From the NCBI GenBank assembly GCA_037481715.1, contig JBBFLD010000001.1, positions 620,001 through 684,000 on the forward strand: a stretch of 64,000 nt of DNA, given 5' to 3'. The notes under the pieces are model-generated. The model ran no database searches and had not been told where the DNA came from. It saw nothing but the letters and a program-made list of their open reading frames with translations. This document shows, one piece after another, positions 44,634 to 53,705 of the stretch (positions within the stretch are counted from its first letter, which is position 1; each line of letters starts with the position of its first letter). A program made the position numbers and the translations under genes. The DNA is from Rosettibacter sp037481715 (GTDB lineage: Bacteria; Bacteroidota; Ignavibacteria; Ignavibacteriales; Melioribacteraceae).

Positions 44634-45095
44634 TTAATTTGACTTTAGTACTTTTAATATTTCTTCAACATGACCATCAACTTTAACCTTAGGGAAAATA
44701 TGCATTATCTTCCCATTTTCATCAATAATAAAAGTTGTTCTTTCTACTCCCATATACTTTTTCCCATACAAAGATTTTTCTTTCCATACACCATATTTTT
44801 GAACTACTTCTTTCTTTTCATCACTCAGCAAGATAAAAGGCAAATTATATTTTTCAGCAAATTTTTTATGTGATTCAACAGAATCTGGACTAATTCCTAT
44901 TACCTGAATTTTTAACTTACTAAAATTAGGGAAATTATCTCTGAAATCACATGCTTCTTTTGTGCAGCCGCTTGTCATGTCTTTAGGATAAAAATAAAGA
45001 ATAATTTTGCTACCTAAAAAATTTTTCAATGATACTTTTTTGCCATTGCTATCTGGCAATGTAAAGCTTGGTGCTTTTTTGCCTACTTCAAGCAT
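44634..45095 (-). CDS. bcp: thioredoxin-dependent peroxiredoxin, BCP type
   Basis: A 153-residue peroxiredoxin Q/BCP that reduces hydrogen peroxide and organic peroxides. The peroxidatic Cys44 and resolving Cys49 are in MTSGCTKEACDFRD, the five-residue spacing that marks BCP. YPKD at 37-40 and VERTTFIIDENGK near 118-130 complete the fold. The gene is between the pterin genes (2-base gap) and a second peroxiredoxin, within one run of same-strand genes. Confidence 0.95.
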   Translation of the reverse strand: MLEVGKKAPSFTLPDSNGKKVSLKNFLGSKIILYFYPKDMTSGCTKEACDFRDNFPNFSKLKIQVIGISPDSVESHKKFAEKYNLPFILLSDEKKEVVQKYGVWKEKSLYGKKYMGVERTTFIIDENGKIMHIFPKVKVDGHVEEILKVLKSN

Positions 45096-45108
45096 AGAAT
45101 CCTCATTA

Positions 45109-45591
45109 TTACGATAACTTTTTTAATGTTTCTTTAATTGCTTCATAATTTGGTTCTTCACCTGCATTTTCCAAAACTTCAGCATATTGAATTATTCCAT
45201 TTTTATCTACAACGAATGCAGACCTTTTTGCCACGCCTTTCAAATTAAATTTATCTGGCAGCCATACATCATAATACGCACCATACAACTGGCAAACTTC
45301 TTTATTAAAATCACTTAGTAATGGAAAATTAAATTGATGCTTATCAGCCCATAATTTTTGTGCAAAAGGTCCATCCACACTTATTGCTAAAACTTGAGCA
45401 TCAAGATTTTCATAATCTTTCATGCTGTCTCTCGTAGAGCATAATTCTTTTTCACAAACAGAAGTTCCAACTGCAGGGAAAAATAAAATGACAACATTTT
45501 TTTTCCCTCTGTAACTTGATAAAGTAAATGCTTCGTTATTTGCATTTTTTAATGTGAAATCTGGGGCTGTATCTCCAACTTTGAGTGACAT
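45109..45591 (-). CDS. peroxiredoxin, AhpE/BCP-like
   Basis: A 160-residue thioredoxin-fold peroxidase. The peroxidatic Cys46 lies in FFPAVGTSVCEKELC, with a second Cys51 five residues later that could resolve it. The substitution of the usual PxxxTxxC by PAVGTSVC is within family variation. SAFVVDKNGIIQYAE near 124-138 is typical. It is transcribed just after the dodecin gene and before bcp, forming a peroxide-defence set. Confidence 0.92.
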   Translation of the reverse strand: MSLKVGDTAPDFTLKNANNEAFTLSSYRGKKNVVILFFPAVGTSVCEKELCSTRDSMKDYENLDAQVLAISVDGPFAQKLWADKHQFNFPLLSDFNKEVCQLYGAYYDVWLPDKFNLKGVAKRSAFVVDKNGIIQYAEVLENAGEEPNYEAIKETLKKLS

Positions 45592-45605
45592 ATTTTCCTC
45601 CTTTT

Positions 45606-45809
45606 TTATTCGTTAATTTTTCTTCCAATTTTTACTTTTACCTGAAATTCAATTTTGCCATCTGCAGTTATTCTTCCTCTTTGTTCAATTACTTCGAACC
45701 AGGCAACTTTCTTTTCTTTATTCGCTTCTTCTACAACTGATTTAATTGCATCGCTTATGCTTTCTTGAGAGATCCCAACTCTCTCTATTAATTCAAAATT
45801 CTTTGACAT
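45606..45809 (-). CDS. dodecin (flavin-storage protein)
   Basis: A 67-residue protein matching the dodecin family, small dodecamers that bind flavins (or CoA) and buffer free flavin. The sequence has the hallmark ERVGISQESISDAIKSVVEE helix and VAWFEVIEQRGRI with Trp37, which stacks on the flavin in other members. The start is supported by AGGAGAG 7 bases upstream. It leads a unit with two peroxiredoxin genes and lies divergent from fur across 229 bases. Confidence 0.92.
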   Translation of the reverse strand: MSKNFELIERVGISQESISDAIKSVVEEANKEKKVAWFEVIEQRGRITADGKIEFQVKVKIGRKINE

Positions 45810-45979
45810 ATTAACTCTCCTTTATTTATAAAAAGTTCAATTTATGAATTAAATAATTTTCAATCTGAACAACAGAAATAATAATCCCTTAGTTCCTTTT
45901 ATAAATTTCATTTCAAATAATTATAGAAAAACTTCTCTGGATTCTTTCTAATCAAATTTAATAAAAAAGATAAAGATAT

Positions 45980-46008
45980 TTGCTTTTTTGGGGAATGGTT
46001 AATATTTT
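45980..46008 (+). promoter_or_regulatory. predicted promoter of the fur-feoAB unit
   Basis: TTGCTT (45980-45985), 17 bases, TATTTT (46003-46008), with the expected start near 46015, about 24 bases before the fur ATG. The geometry matches the other promoters in the window. Confidence 0.45.
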
Positions 46009-46012
46009 TATG

Positions 46013-46025
46013 TAGACTTAATCTA
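46013..46025 (+). promoter_or_regulatory. possible operator palindrome at the fur start
   Basis: TAGA-CTTAA-TCTA is a 13-base inverted repeat placed over the predicted transcription start of fur. Fur and PerR proteins often repress their own gene through such AT-rich palindromes, so autoregulation is plausible. The arms are only four bases, so chance is not excluded. Confidence 0.3.
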
Positions 46026-46038
46026 AATTATATGAAAA

Positions 46039-46509
46039 ATGAACTTAGATTTAAATGCAGCTCACGAAGAATTTAGAAGATACTTAAAAAAAGAGAACCA
46101 CCGCATAACACCTGAAAGATTCGAGGTACTTGACTATGCTCTCGAATATGATGGACATTTTGGCGCAGACGAATTGTATTTGAAAATGAAAAATAATAAC
46201 TCGAATATTTCGAGAGCTACTGTTTACAATACACTCGAACTGCTTGCAGCCTGCGATTTACTTGCAAAAAGAAATTTCGGTGAGAATAAGACAAGATATG
46301 AAGCAAAATATGGAAAGAAAAGTCATGACCATTTAATATGCACAAATTGCGGTGCAATTAAAGAGTTTTCTGAACCCGCTATTGAAATTATTGTAAAGGA
46401 AATTTCAGAAAAACTTGGATTTGAACCATCAGGACATTCATTCAATATTTTTGGAAAGTGTACTAATCCCAACTGCAAAATTAAGGATAATGATAAAGAT
46501 GACACTTGA
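46039..46509 (+). CDS. fur: Fur-family transcriptional regulator
   Basis: A 156-residue metal-dependent repressor (Fur, PerR or Zur type). The winged-helix DNA-binding part has HRITPERFEVLDYALE and ISRATVYNTLELLA (57-70). The metal-binding part has HDH at 96-98, a CTNC pair (Cys101, Cys104) and a second pair (Cys141, Cys146) for the structural zinc. The stop overlaps feoA, arguing for iron control, but the divergent dodecin-peroxiredoxin genes would also suit a PerR. Which metal it senses cannot be settled from sequence alone. Confidence 0.88.
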   Translation: MNLDLNAAHEEFRRYLKKENHRITPERFEVLDYALEYDGHFGADELYLKMKNNNSNISRATVYNTLELLAACDLLAKRNFGENKTRYEAKYGKKSHDHLICTNCGAIKEFSEPAIEIIVKEISEKLGFEPSGHSFNIFGKCTNPNCKIKDNDKDDT

Positions 46510-46717
46510 TAAAGCAAAAAAAGGAAATAGAGTAACAATTTTAAAATTACCATCAGGCCAATATAAAGCACAGTTTATTCGTCTTGGCATTTCCGAAGGT
46601 GATTCTGTTTTATGTTCCGAAAGACTGCCTGGAGGAACAATCGTGATTCAAAAAAACAGACAGGAAATTGCAATTGGCAGCGACTTAGCAAAGAAAATTA
46701 AAATAATTCTCCAGTAA
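46499..46717 (+). CDS. feoA: ferrous iron transport protein A
   Basis: A 72-residue SH3-fold protein that supports FeoB. I chose the ATG at 46499 (MTLDKAKKGNRVTILKLPSG) because FeoA proteins begin this way; longer in-frame starts would run deep into fur. FIRLGISEGDSVLC and LPGGTIVIQKNRQEIAIG match the family. It overlaps fur by 11 bases and is followed 5 bases later by feoB. Confidence 0.92.
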   Translation: MTLDKAKKGNRVTILKLPSGQYKAQFIRLGISEGDSVLCSERLPGGTIVIQKNRQEIAIGSDLAKKIKIILQ

Positions 46718-46722
46718 AAATT

Positions 46723-48750
46723 ATGAGACATGACAATTTTCAAAATCCGCATTCAATAGATTTAACCGAGAATAAAATTTCTCAATTATCATTAAAAGAA
46801 AAAGTAGTTCTCGTAGGCAATCCAAATGTTGGAAAATCTTGCATATTTAATTATTTGAGCGGAATGTATGTTGATGTTTCCAATTATCCTGGGACAACAA
46901 TTTCGATTAATAAATGCTTATATAAAGACAAAGAAATTTTTGATACTCCAGGAATATATGGAGTTTCTTCATTCAACGACGAAGAAAGAGTTGCAAAAGA
47001 AATAATTCTTTCTTCTGATATTGTCTTAAATGTAGTCAATGCACTTCATCTTGAAAGAGACCTTTTTCTTACACTTCAATTAATTGACATGGGGAAAAAA
47101 GTTTCCGTATTGCTAAATTTTTCCGATGAACTTAAGAAAAGAAAAATTAGAATAAACACAAAACTTTTATCTGAATTGCTTGGTGTAGAAGTAATTGAAA
47201 CTTCTGCTGTATCAAAATATGGATTTGATAAAATTGATTATGCAATTGAAAATGCAAGAGCTGGAAATCAACAGCTTGAGCTTTATGCACTTCTTCAGCA
47301 GTTAATGGAAAAATCAATTCCTCAAGCAGAAGCACTTTTAATTCTCGAAGGCGACGAAGAAACTGCACTTAAATACAATTTACCAAGTGGAAACCCAGAT
47401 TCAAGAGAAAAAATTTATATCAACAGAAGAAACAGAGTTAATGATATTTGTGACCAGGTAGAATTTGAAGATACCAGAAAAGGAGAAATATTTAATTTAA
47501 TTGGAAGAATGTCTTTAAATCCCAAAACTGGCATCCCAATTCTTTTTGTAATGCTAATATTAGTCTATTTCTTTGTTGGAGATTTTGTTTCTCAACGAGT
47601 AGTCGATTTTACAGAAAATACCCTCGGCAAAAAATATTTTGAGTACAATATTAAATCTTTCATTGCAGATTATTCTAATTGTCAAATTACTGTAAACTTA
47701 TTGAATGAAGAAGGACAAGTAATTGATGCAAAAAAATTCTACTTTTCTGATGGGATGAAAAATAATATCAATCTTAGAAATGAATTCAAAAATTTTTCGA
47801 ATAAAGATTTAACAGAAATTAATTTTCATTTTTACAATCCTATTCTAAGACTTTTATTTGGAGAATTTGGTGTCATCACAATGACTACCACCTACCTTCT
47901 GTTTTTATTATTCCCTCTTGTTGTAAGCTTTTATTTTGTTATGGCTTTGTTAGAAGACAGCGGGTATTTACCACGCCTTGCTACAATGCTGGATAGAACT
48001 TTCAATCGGATTGGTCTTAATGGCAAAGCCGTAATCCCGATTATACTTGGATTCGGCTGCATAACTATGGCAAATATTACAACAAGACTTCTTGGGAGCG
48101 AACGAGAGAAATCAATTGTTACTGCCATACTTCAGTTTGTTATTCCTTGTTCTGCTCAACTGGCAGTTATTACAGTTTTACTCAGCGGGGCTGGTATTGC
48201 TCCACTTTTAATTTATGTTTCAGTAATTGGAAGTGTATTAATTATCCTTTCTACAATTTTGAATAAATTACTTCCTGGAGAAAGTTCACCATTATTAATA
48301 GACCTACCAATTATGAGATTCCCTAAACTTAATAATGTTTTGAAAAAAACTTTTTATCGCAGCATAGGATTTATGAAAGAAGCTGGATTTTGGTTTTTCG
48401 TTGGTGCATTAGGTGTTGGTTTAATGGAAATTACGGGTTTACTTTTTATTTGGCAGGATTTACTGGCTCCAATTACAACTTACTGGCTTAAATTGCCAAA
48501 AGAAGCTGCTAATGCTTTTGTAATGGGAATGGTCAGAAGAGATTTTGGTGCTGCTGGATTATTTGATTTGAAATTGACTACAATGCAAATAACAGTTGCA
48601 ATAATAACAATTACACTTTTCGTTCCATGCATTGCATCATTTGTCGTGATGTTAAAAGAAAGAGGCTTAAAAGAAGGTCTTTCAATATGGATTGGAACAT
48701 GGATAACAGCTTTTTTAATTGGCGGAATTGTAGCACAAATTATAATTTAA
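46723..48750 (+). CDS. feoB: ferrous iron transporter FeoB with an enlarged loop
   Basis: Inner-membrane Fe(II) transporter with an N-terminal G domain. Visible motifs are the P-loop GNPNVGKSC (32-40), DTPGIYG (74-80), NFSD (132-135) and SAVS (161-164). Gate motifs are GFGCITMANITTR (443-455) and IPCSAQLAV, the variant found in FeoB of several anaerobes rather than the E. coli GFGCNVP form. Length is 675 residues. Between the first two transmembrane segments, residues about 318-371 form a polar, beta-like stretch (NCQITVNLLNEEGQVIDAKK at its start) that I do not expect in typical FeoB; the flanks (FTENTLGKKYF and NPILRLLFGEFGVITM) are normal. It lies within the fur-feoA-feoB unit. Confidence 0.93.
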   Translation: MRHDNFQNPHSIDLTENKISQLSLKEKVVLVGNPNVGKSCIFNYLSGMYVDVSNYPGTTISINKCLYKDKEIFDTPGIYGVSSFNDEERVAKEIILSSDIVLNVVNALHLERDLFLTLQLIDMGKKVSVLLNFSDELKKRKIRINTKLLSELLGVEVIETSAVSKYGFDKIDYAIENARAGNQQLELYALLQQLMEKSIPQAEALLILEGDEETALKYNLPSGNPDSREKIYINRRNRVNDICDQVEFEDTRKGEIFNLIGRMSLNPKTGIPILFVMLILVYFFVGDFVSQRVVDFTENTLGKKYFEYNIKSFIADYSNCQITVNLLNEEGQVIDAKKFYFSDGMKNNINLRNEFKNFSNKDLTEINFHFYNPILRLLFGEFGVITMTTTYLLFLLFPLVVSFYFVMALLEDSGYLPRLATMLDRTFNRIGLNGKAVIPIILGFGCITMANITTRLLGSEREKSIVTAILQFVIPCSAQLAVITVLLSGAGIAPLLIYVSVIGSVLIILSTILNKLLPGESSPLLIDLPIMRFPKLNNVLKKTFYRSIGFMKEAGFWFFVGALGVGLMEITGLLFIWQDLLAPITTYWLKLPKEAANAFVMGMVRRDFGAAGLFDLKLTTMQITVAIITITLFVPCIASFVVMLKERGLKEGLSIWIGTWITAFLIGGIVAQIII

Positions 48751-48754
48751 TTTT

Positions 48755-49474
48755 ATGAAACAAAAAGATTTGCATAAATATCCACTTATCTGGCGTAAGG
48801 ATGATTTCTTTATAAAAATTTATAGTTCAATTCCAAATGTTTCTACTGGAATTCTTTTAACCACAAGCAAAACAACTTTTATAATTGACCCGGGCGATGG
48901 AATTTTAAGAGATTTAACTCAAGATGTTGGAGCAGAAACTATCCTAAGAGTTTCTGATATTTTTATCAGTCATGGCCATCATGATCATGTTGGAGGTGTT
49001 TGGTCGCTTTTAACCTATTTATCAGTATTAAGAAGAAGACTTCCTCTTTCAATTTATTATCCTCAGGGCTGTGTGGAAATTGAAAGCATCTACAAAGCTT
49101 TCAAAGAAGTTTATGGGAAAGAACTTTCTTATGATATTTTTCTTAAACCAATTATCAACGAAAAACAATTCACAAAAAATTCAGTTAGAATAAAACCATT
49201 CAAAGTTAATCACAGAGAAGTTAGTCCAGACGGCGATTTCATTGAAGTTCCTTCACTTGGTTATAAATTCTTTTATGATACCAAAACAATCTGCTATGGA
49301 GGGGATACAGCATATTGCGAAAATCTTGTTAAAATGGCAAAGGGTTCCGACTTAGCAATTATTGAAGCTGGTGCTCATGATGAATCATCATCCGAACTTC
49401 ATATGACTATTGAACAAGCATCAAAAATTGGAAAAACTGCAAAAGAATTTTTCCTTGTCCATGTTCCTCTGTAA
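48755..49474 (+). CDS. metallo-beta-lactamase-fold hydrolase
   Basis: A 239-residue MBL-fold protein. The metal motif HGHHDHVGG is at 73-81, followed by FKVNHRE near 148-154, GGDTAYC near 186-192 and LVHVPL at the C-terminus. The layout resembles RNase Z/ElaC-like and general hydrolases. The final helix of tRNase Z is missing, so tRNA processing is not assumed. It follows feoB by 4 bases and precedes the M28 peptidase; substrate unknown. Confidence 0.85.
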   Translation: MKQKDLHKYPLIWRKDDFFIKIYSSIPNVSTGILLTTSKTTFIIDPGDGILRDLTQDVGAETILRVSDIFISHGHHDHVGGVWSLLTYLSVLRRRLPLSIYYPQGCVEIESIYKAFKEVYGKELSYDIFLKPIINEKQFTKNSVRIKPFKVNHREVSPDGDFIEVPSLGYKFFYDTKTICYGGDTAYCENLVKMAKGSDLAIIEAGAHDESSSELHMTIEQASKIGKTAKEFFLVHVPL

Positions 49475-49503
49475 ATTTGCACACCATTAAATTTGAGCTG
49501 ACC

Positions 49504-51294
49504 ATGAAAAAATATTTTTGCTTCATTTTATTTATAATTGCTGCAACTACATCCGCACAAAAAAAATGGATTGATTCTGAAATAACTACCAAAGATTTGA
49601 AAGCTCATCTCTTTTACCTTGCATCAGATGAAATGAAAGGAAGATTTACTGGCAGCAACGAAGAAAGAAAAGCAGGCAATTATATTAAAGAGCAGTTCGC
49701 TTCTTTTGGATTAAAACCACTTTTTAATAATTCATACTTTCAAGAATTCCCATTCATTGAAAAAATAGAATTAACTGGTAAAAATTCAGTTCAAATAAAA
49801 GCATCGGGCTATTCAAAAGCATTAATCTTGAAAAAAGATTTTATTACTGCTCCATTTTCGGGAAATGGCAAAGCAGAATCAAATATAATTTTTGCAGGAT
49901 ATGGAATTTCGGCATCAGAATTAAATTACGATGATTATGAAAAAATTAATGTCAATGGAAAAATTGTTTTGGTCTTACGGTCACATCCAGAACATGACAG
50001 CACAAAATCTGAATTTGATAAATATTCTTCAATGAGATTTAAAGCTGCAATTGCAAAGGAAAAAGGAGCAGCCGCAATTGTTTTTATAAACCAAGAAAAA
50101 GAAGAAGATGAATTAATTCAGTTGAGATATGATGGTGCACCTGGGATTAAAAATTTTCCTATCATTCAATTGAAAAGAGAAATCATTAAAAAAATTTTTG
50201 AGCAAAGAGGTTTGAATCTTTCTGAAATTCAAAAAAAAATTGACAATGAAAAAAAGCCGCACTCAATCGAGTTTGATGATGTAGTTATCTCTATCAATAC
50301 AGAAGTTAAAGAAATTGAAAACAAAGCAAGAAATGTTGCAGGTTATCTTGAAGGCAACGACCCTAATCTAAAAAATGAATATCTCATTATTGGTGCTCAT
50401 TATGACCATCTCGGAATTGATCAATTATTATCATCTTCATTATACAAAGGGAAAGATAAACAAATTCATAATGGTGCAGATGATAATGCTTCTGGAACAT
50501 CAGGATTGCTTGAGCTTGCAGAAAAATTTAGTTCAATAAAAAATTCGATTAGAAGAAGTATAATTTTTATTGCTTTCTCTGGAGAAGAATTAGGAATTCT
50601 TGGTTCAACTTATTTTACTAATAATTTACCTGTTCCTCGAGAAAATATTATTGCAATGTTAAATCTGGATATGGTTGGCAGATTGGATGCAGAAAAAAAA
50701 CTTACAATAATAGGAACAGGAACATCTTCAAAATGGAAAGACCTGCTTAACGAAAAAAATAAATATAATTTTCAGTTTAACTTAAGTGATGCAGGCTCTG
50801 GAGGCAGCGACCATCAAGCTTTTCTAAATAAAAATATTCCTGTTTTATTTTTCTTTACTGGAATACATTCTGATTATCATAAACCTTCTGATGATGCCGA
50901 TAAAATTAATTATGAGGGTGAAGCAGAAGTTATAAACTTTGTATTTGATATTGCAAATGAAATTCAAAATTCAAACACAAAACCTGATTTTGTAAAAGTT
51001 TCTGAACCTGTAAACAGAATATCAACTCGTTCAAGAGTTACTGCGGGAACAATTCCGGAATTTGGTTATAATGGTGAAGGCTACAAAATTTCTGGAGTTA
51101 CTGAAGGTGGCCCAGCAGAAAAAGCTGGTTTAAGGAGCGGCGATATCATCATAAAGTTTGGTGATAAAAAAATTGGCAATATTTATGATTTCATGTATGC
51201 GATATCAAATTATAAACCCGGTGACAAAGTTGATGTTACAGTTTTACGCGAAGAAAAAGAATTAACTTTCGAAGTAGAATTAATAGAAAAATAA
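49504..51294 (+). CDS. M28-family zinc aminopeptidase with PA and PDZ domains
   Basis: A 596-residue exported peptidase (signal peptide MKKYFCFILFIIAATTSAQ). The ATG at 49504 is preferred over a TTG at 49477, since the signal then starts at the N-terminus. A protease-associated domain lies at about 105-265. The M28 core follows with metal-binding GAHYDHLG, NGADDNASGTSGL, SGEELGILGS, NLDMVGR and SDYHKPSDDADKI, covering the two-zinc set. A PDZ domain ends the protein (GPAEKAGLRSGDIIIKFGDK). Such enzymes usually release N-terminal residues from peptides in the periplasm. Confidence 0.93.
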   Translation: MKKYFCFILFIIAATTSAQKKWIDSEITTKDLKAHLFYLASDEMKGRFTGSNEERKAGNYIKEQFASFGLKPLFNNSYFQEFPFIEKIELTGKNSVQIKASGYSKALILKKDFITAPFSGNGKAESNIIFAGYGISASELNYDDYEKINVNGKIVLVLRSHPEHDSTKSEFDKYSSMRFKAAIAKEKGAAAIVFINQEKEEDELIQLRYDGAPGIKNFPIIQLKREIIKKIFEQRGLNLSEIQKKIDNEKKPHSIEFDDVVISINTEVKEIENKARNVAGYLEGNDPNLKNEYLIIGAHYDHLGIDQLLSSSLYKGKDKQIHNGADDNASGTSGLLELAEKFSSIKNSIRRSIIFIAFSGEELGILGSTYFTNNLPVPRENIIAMLNLDMVGRLDAEKKLTIIGTGTSSKWKDLLNEKNKYNFQFNLSDAGSGGSDHQAFLNKNIPVLFFFTGIHSDYHKPSDDADKINYEGEAEVINFVFDIANEIQNSNTKPDFVKVSEPVNRISTRSRVTAGTIPEFGYNGEGYKISGVTEGGPAEKAGLRSGDIIIKFGDKKIGNIYDFMYAISNYKPGDKVDVTVLREEKELTFEVELIEK

Positions 51295-51295
51295 A

Positions 51296-51337
51296 AAACA
51301 TACCTTAAAAGAAAAGCTGATCTTTTAAGGTATGTTT
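51296..51337. terminator. bidirectional terminator between M28 peptidase and MCP genes
   Basis: A 17-base-pair perfect stem (51296-51312 with 51321-51337; arms contain CATACCTTAAAAGA) around an 8-base loop, flanked by A and T runs. It sits between two convergent genes and can stop transcription from both sides. Confidence 0.85.
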
Positions 51338-51343
51338 CACATT

Positions 51344-53599
51344 TTATGCACTTGCTCTTTCAAGCATATATTTTTCTCTGGAATAAGATAATGTTTTTCC
51401 TCCTACATTAAACTTGCTGAATAAATCTTCAAGATTAGAAGTTAATCTTGTAAGATTATTTGCAGCACTTGCAATTTGTCCTGTACTTGTTGTGCTTTGT
51501 TCTGTAACGCTTGCTATATTTTCAATATTCTTGCTTATTTCATCAGCAGAAATTGACTGTTCCTGACTTGCTGCAACAATATTATCAATTAAATCAGAAA
51601 CAGATTTTGCGGATTTATAAATTTCCTGAAGTGCCATGTCAATTTCTTCAGTTAATTTCATTCCATCATATACTGAGGATTTAGCATTAGCCATCGATTT
51701 ATCTGCTTCCTTGACTTCTAATTGAATTGATTTAATAGTTTCTGCAATTTCTTTTGTAGCCTTAGTTGTTCTTTCAGCAAGTTTTCGGACCTCATCGGCA
51801 ACTACAGCAAAACCGCGTCCCTGTTCGCCGGCTCTTGCAGCTTCAATAGCAGCATTTAAAGCAAGCAAATTGGTTTGATTAGCAATATCATCAATTACTT
51901 TTGTTATTTCACCAATTTGGTCAGTTTTATTCGTGAGTGAAGCAATTATTTCTGCAGTTTCTTGTGAAGCTTGAACTATTTTATTCATTCCTGCTTTTGT
52001 TTCATTTGTTTTTTCAGCTCCTTGTTTTGCTGCCTGACTTGATTTTTGCGACATCTGTGCTACTTCTGTTATGTTTTTCGACATTTCAATTATTGCTCTT
52101 GTCATATGTTCAATTGAACGGGATACTTCGCTTACTTGAATATTTTGTTCTTGAGCACCTGCTGCCATTTCTTCAGATGAAGATGAAATTTGTTCTGCCG
52201 CACTTGCTGTAGATTGAATTGCTTCTTTTACATTTTCGAGTACGCTTCTTAATTCTCTAATCATTTTATTTATCCTTAAGCCTAATTCATATAACACATC
52301 ATCATTTTTTAATTCCAATTCTTCTGTAAAATCTCCATTGGCTAATCGCTCAACAATTTCAACAATTGGTTTAATTTGTTCTTTCAAATATTCCTTATTC
52401 TTTTCTTCTATTTCTCTTAAATCTGTAAAGAATACAAAACTGCCGTCAATTTCTTTTTTGCTGTTGTAAATTGGTCCTGATTGAACAAGAATTGGAATAT
52501 CTTCACCTTTTCTATTCTTCAAAGAAATTTTTTCACCCTTCAAGAAAATTCCTTCTGCTGCTCTTCTGCTTACAGAATCTGTTCCGAAGACTTCTTTTAC
52601 TTTCATTTTGCCAATAATATCCTCAATGTTTCTTTCAAATCCAACCAAATCACATGCTGCTTGATTAATAAATCTTATTGTTAAATCTTTATCAACAATA
52701 AAGAAAGCACCATTAACACCAGTTTGAAAACTTGTTGCTCGTGCAATTTCATCTTTGATTTTATTTATCATTACATCAAAAGATAAATTGAGATGACCAA
52801 TTTCATCTTTTCTGTCTTTATGCTTAAGAATTACATCATAATTACCTCTTATTATTTCTCTGGCATTTGCATCAAGAGACACAATAGGATCAACAATAGT
52901 TTTTCTTATTACAGGGACAAAAGAAAAAACTACAATGGTTGATATTAAGATAAAAATTATAGTTTTTGTTTTTGCATCAGCTATTTCATTTAGACTTGCT
53001 TGATTGTATTGAGAAGTTTTTTCATCATAAATGCTTACAAGTTCTTTTAAATTCATTTTTGCTGTATCAAATTTTTTTAGGGCTTCGATTGACAGCTCAT
53101 TACATTTTTTTCTTAACTCAAGCAATTCATTATTTTTTTCTTTATCTAAATCATCTGATGCTAATTTATCAATCTTCCTTTGCAAGTTAATAACTTCTTC
53201 ATGAGCTTCTTTCCATGTGTTCCAGTCGTTTACAAATTTCTGCCATATTTGACTTTCTCTTTCATCTTTTTCTAATGATTCATAAACTTTCCATGCATCT
53301 TCTGCTCTTTTGAATGCTGCAGGAATTGATTCATAAATTGATTGACGAACTTTTTCATCTTTCAAATCGGGATTTAACAAACCTCTTTCTGCAGACAGTA
53401 CAGAAGTTTCAGCTTGATAAAGAGTTATTAATGATTTAACAGCAGGTAAAAAATTGTATCCCAATTTTTTTACTACAACTTCTTCTTCCCCTAAATTTCT
53501 GTAAGCTAGGAAAGCATTGATTCCAGTTATTATTACAACAAATACAAACAGTATAATTATTTTGTGAATAGTTTTAAGGTCATAAAATTTTTTTAACAT
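51344..53599 (-). CDS. methyl-accepting chemotaxis protein with PAS domain
   Basis: A 751-residue chemoreceptor. Transmembrane segments lie at about 12-32 and 212-231, with a helical (four-helix-bundle type) periplasmic domain between them. HAMP is at about 232-285, then a PAS domain (about 290-405; GAFFIVDKDLTIRFINQAA), a second HAMP-like linker, and the cytoplasmic signalling hairpin (about 470-740), whose tip contains GRGFAVVADEVRKLAERT. Methylation-type helices AAEQISSSSEEMAAG flank it. No che genes are nearby. A GGAGG ribosome site lies 4 bases before the ATG, and the upstream region holds a possible sigma-28-like promoter. Confidence 0.94.
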   Translation of the reverse strand: MLKKFYDLKTIHKIIILFVFVVIITGINAFLAYRNLGEEEVVVKKLGYNFLPAVKSLITLYQAETSVLSAERGLLNPDLKDEKVRQSIYESIPAAFKRAEDAWKVYESLEKDERESQIWQKFVNDWNTWKEAHEEVINLQRKIDKLASDDLDKEKNNELLELRKKCNELSIEALKKFDTAKMNLKELVSIYDEKTSQYNQASLNEIADAKTKTIIFILISTIVVFSFVPVIRKTIVDPIVSLDANAREIIRGNYDVILKHKDRKDEIGHLNLSFDVMINKIKDEIARATSFQTGVNGAFFIVDKDLTIRFINQAACDLVGFERNIEDIIGKMKVKEVFGTDSVSRRAAEGIFLKGEKISLKNRKGEDIPILVQSGPIYNSKKEIDGSFVFFTDLREIEEKNKEYLKEQIKPIVEIVERLANGDFTEELELKNDDVLYELGLRINKMIRELRSVLENVKEAIQSTASAAEQISSSSEEMAAGAQEQNIQVSEVSRSIEHMTRAIIEMSKNITEVAQMSQKSSQAAKQGAEKTNETKAGMNKIVQASQETAEIIASLTNKTDQIGEITKVIDDIANQTNLLALNAAIEAARAGEQGRGFAVVADEVRKLAERTTKATKEIAETIKSIQLEVKEADKSMANAKSSVYDGMKLTEEIDMALQEIYKSAKSVSDLIDNIVAASQEQSISADEISKNIENIASVTEQSTTSTGQIASAANNLTRLTSNLEDLFSKFNVGGKTLSYSREKYMLERASA

Positions 53600-53639
53600 A
53601 ATTCCTCCAATTAGACAAAAAACACTAATTCTATCTCTA

Positions 53640-53665
53640 TTATCGAAGGGGAAATAAATTTTTGA
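53640..53665 (-). promoter_or_regulatory. possible sigma-28-like promoter of the MCP gene
   Basis: Minus-strand TTCGATAA (53640-53647) resembles the flagellar -10 GCCGATAA in six of eight bases; TCAA lies 14 bases upstream (53662-53665), one less than the usual 15 and different from TAAA. No housekeeping TTG-N20-TA pair is found here. The leader would be about 34 bases. Confidence 0.3.
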
Positions 53666-53705
53666 ATAGACTCGCTAAAAAATTTTGATTAGTAATTTAG
53701 AAGGA

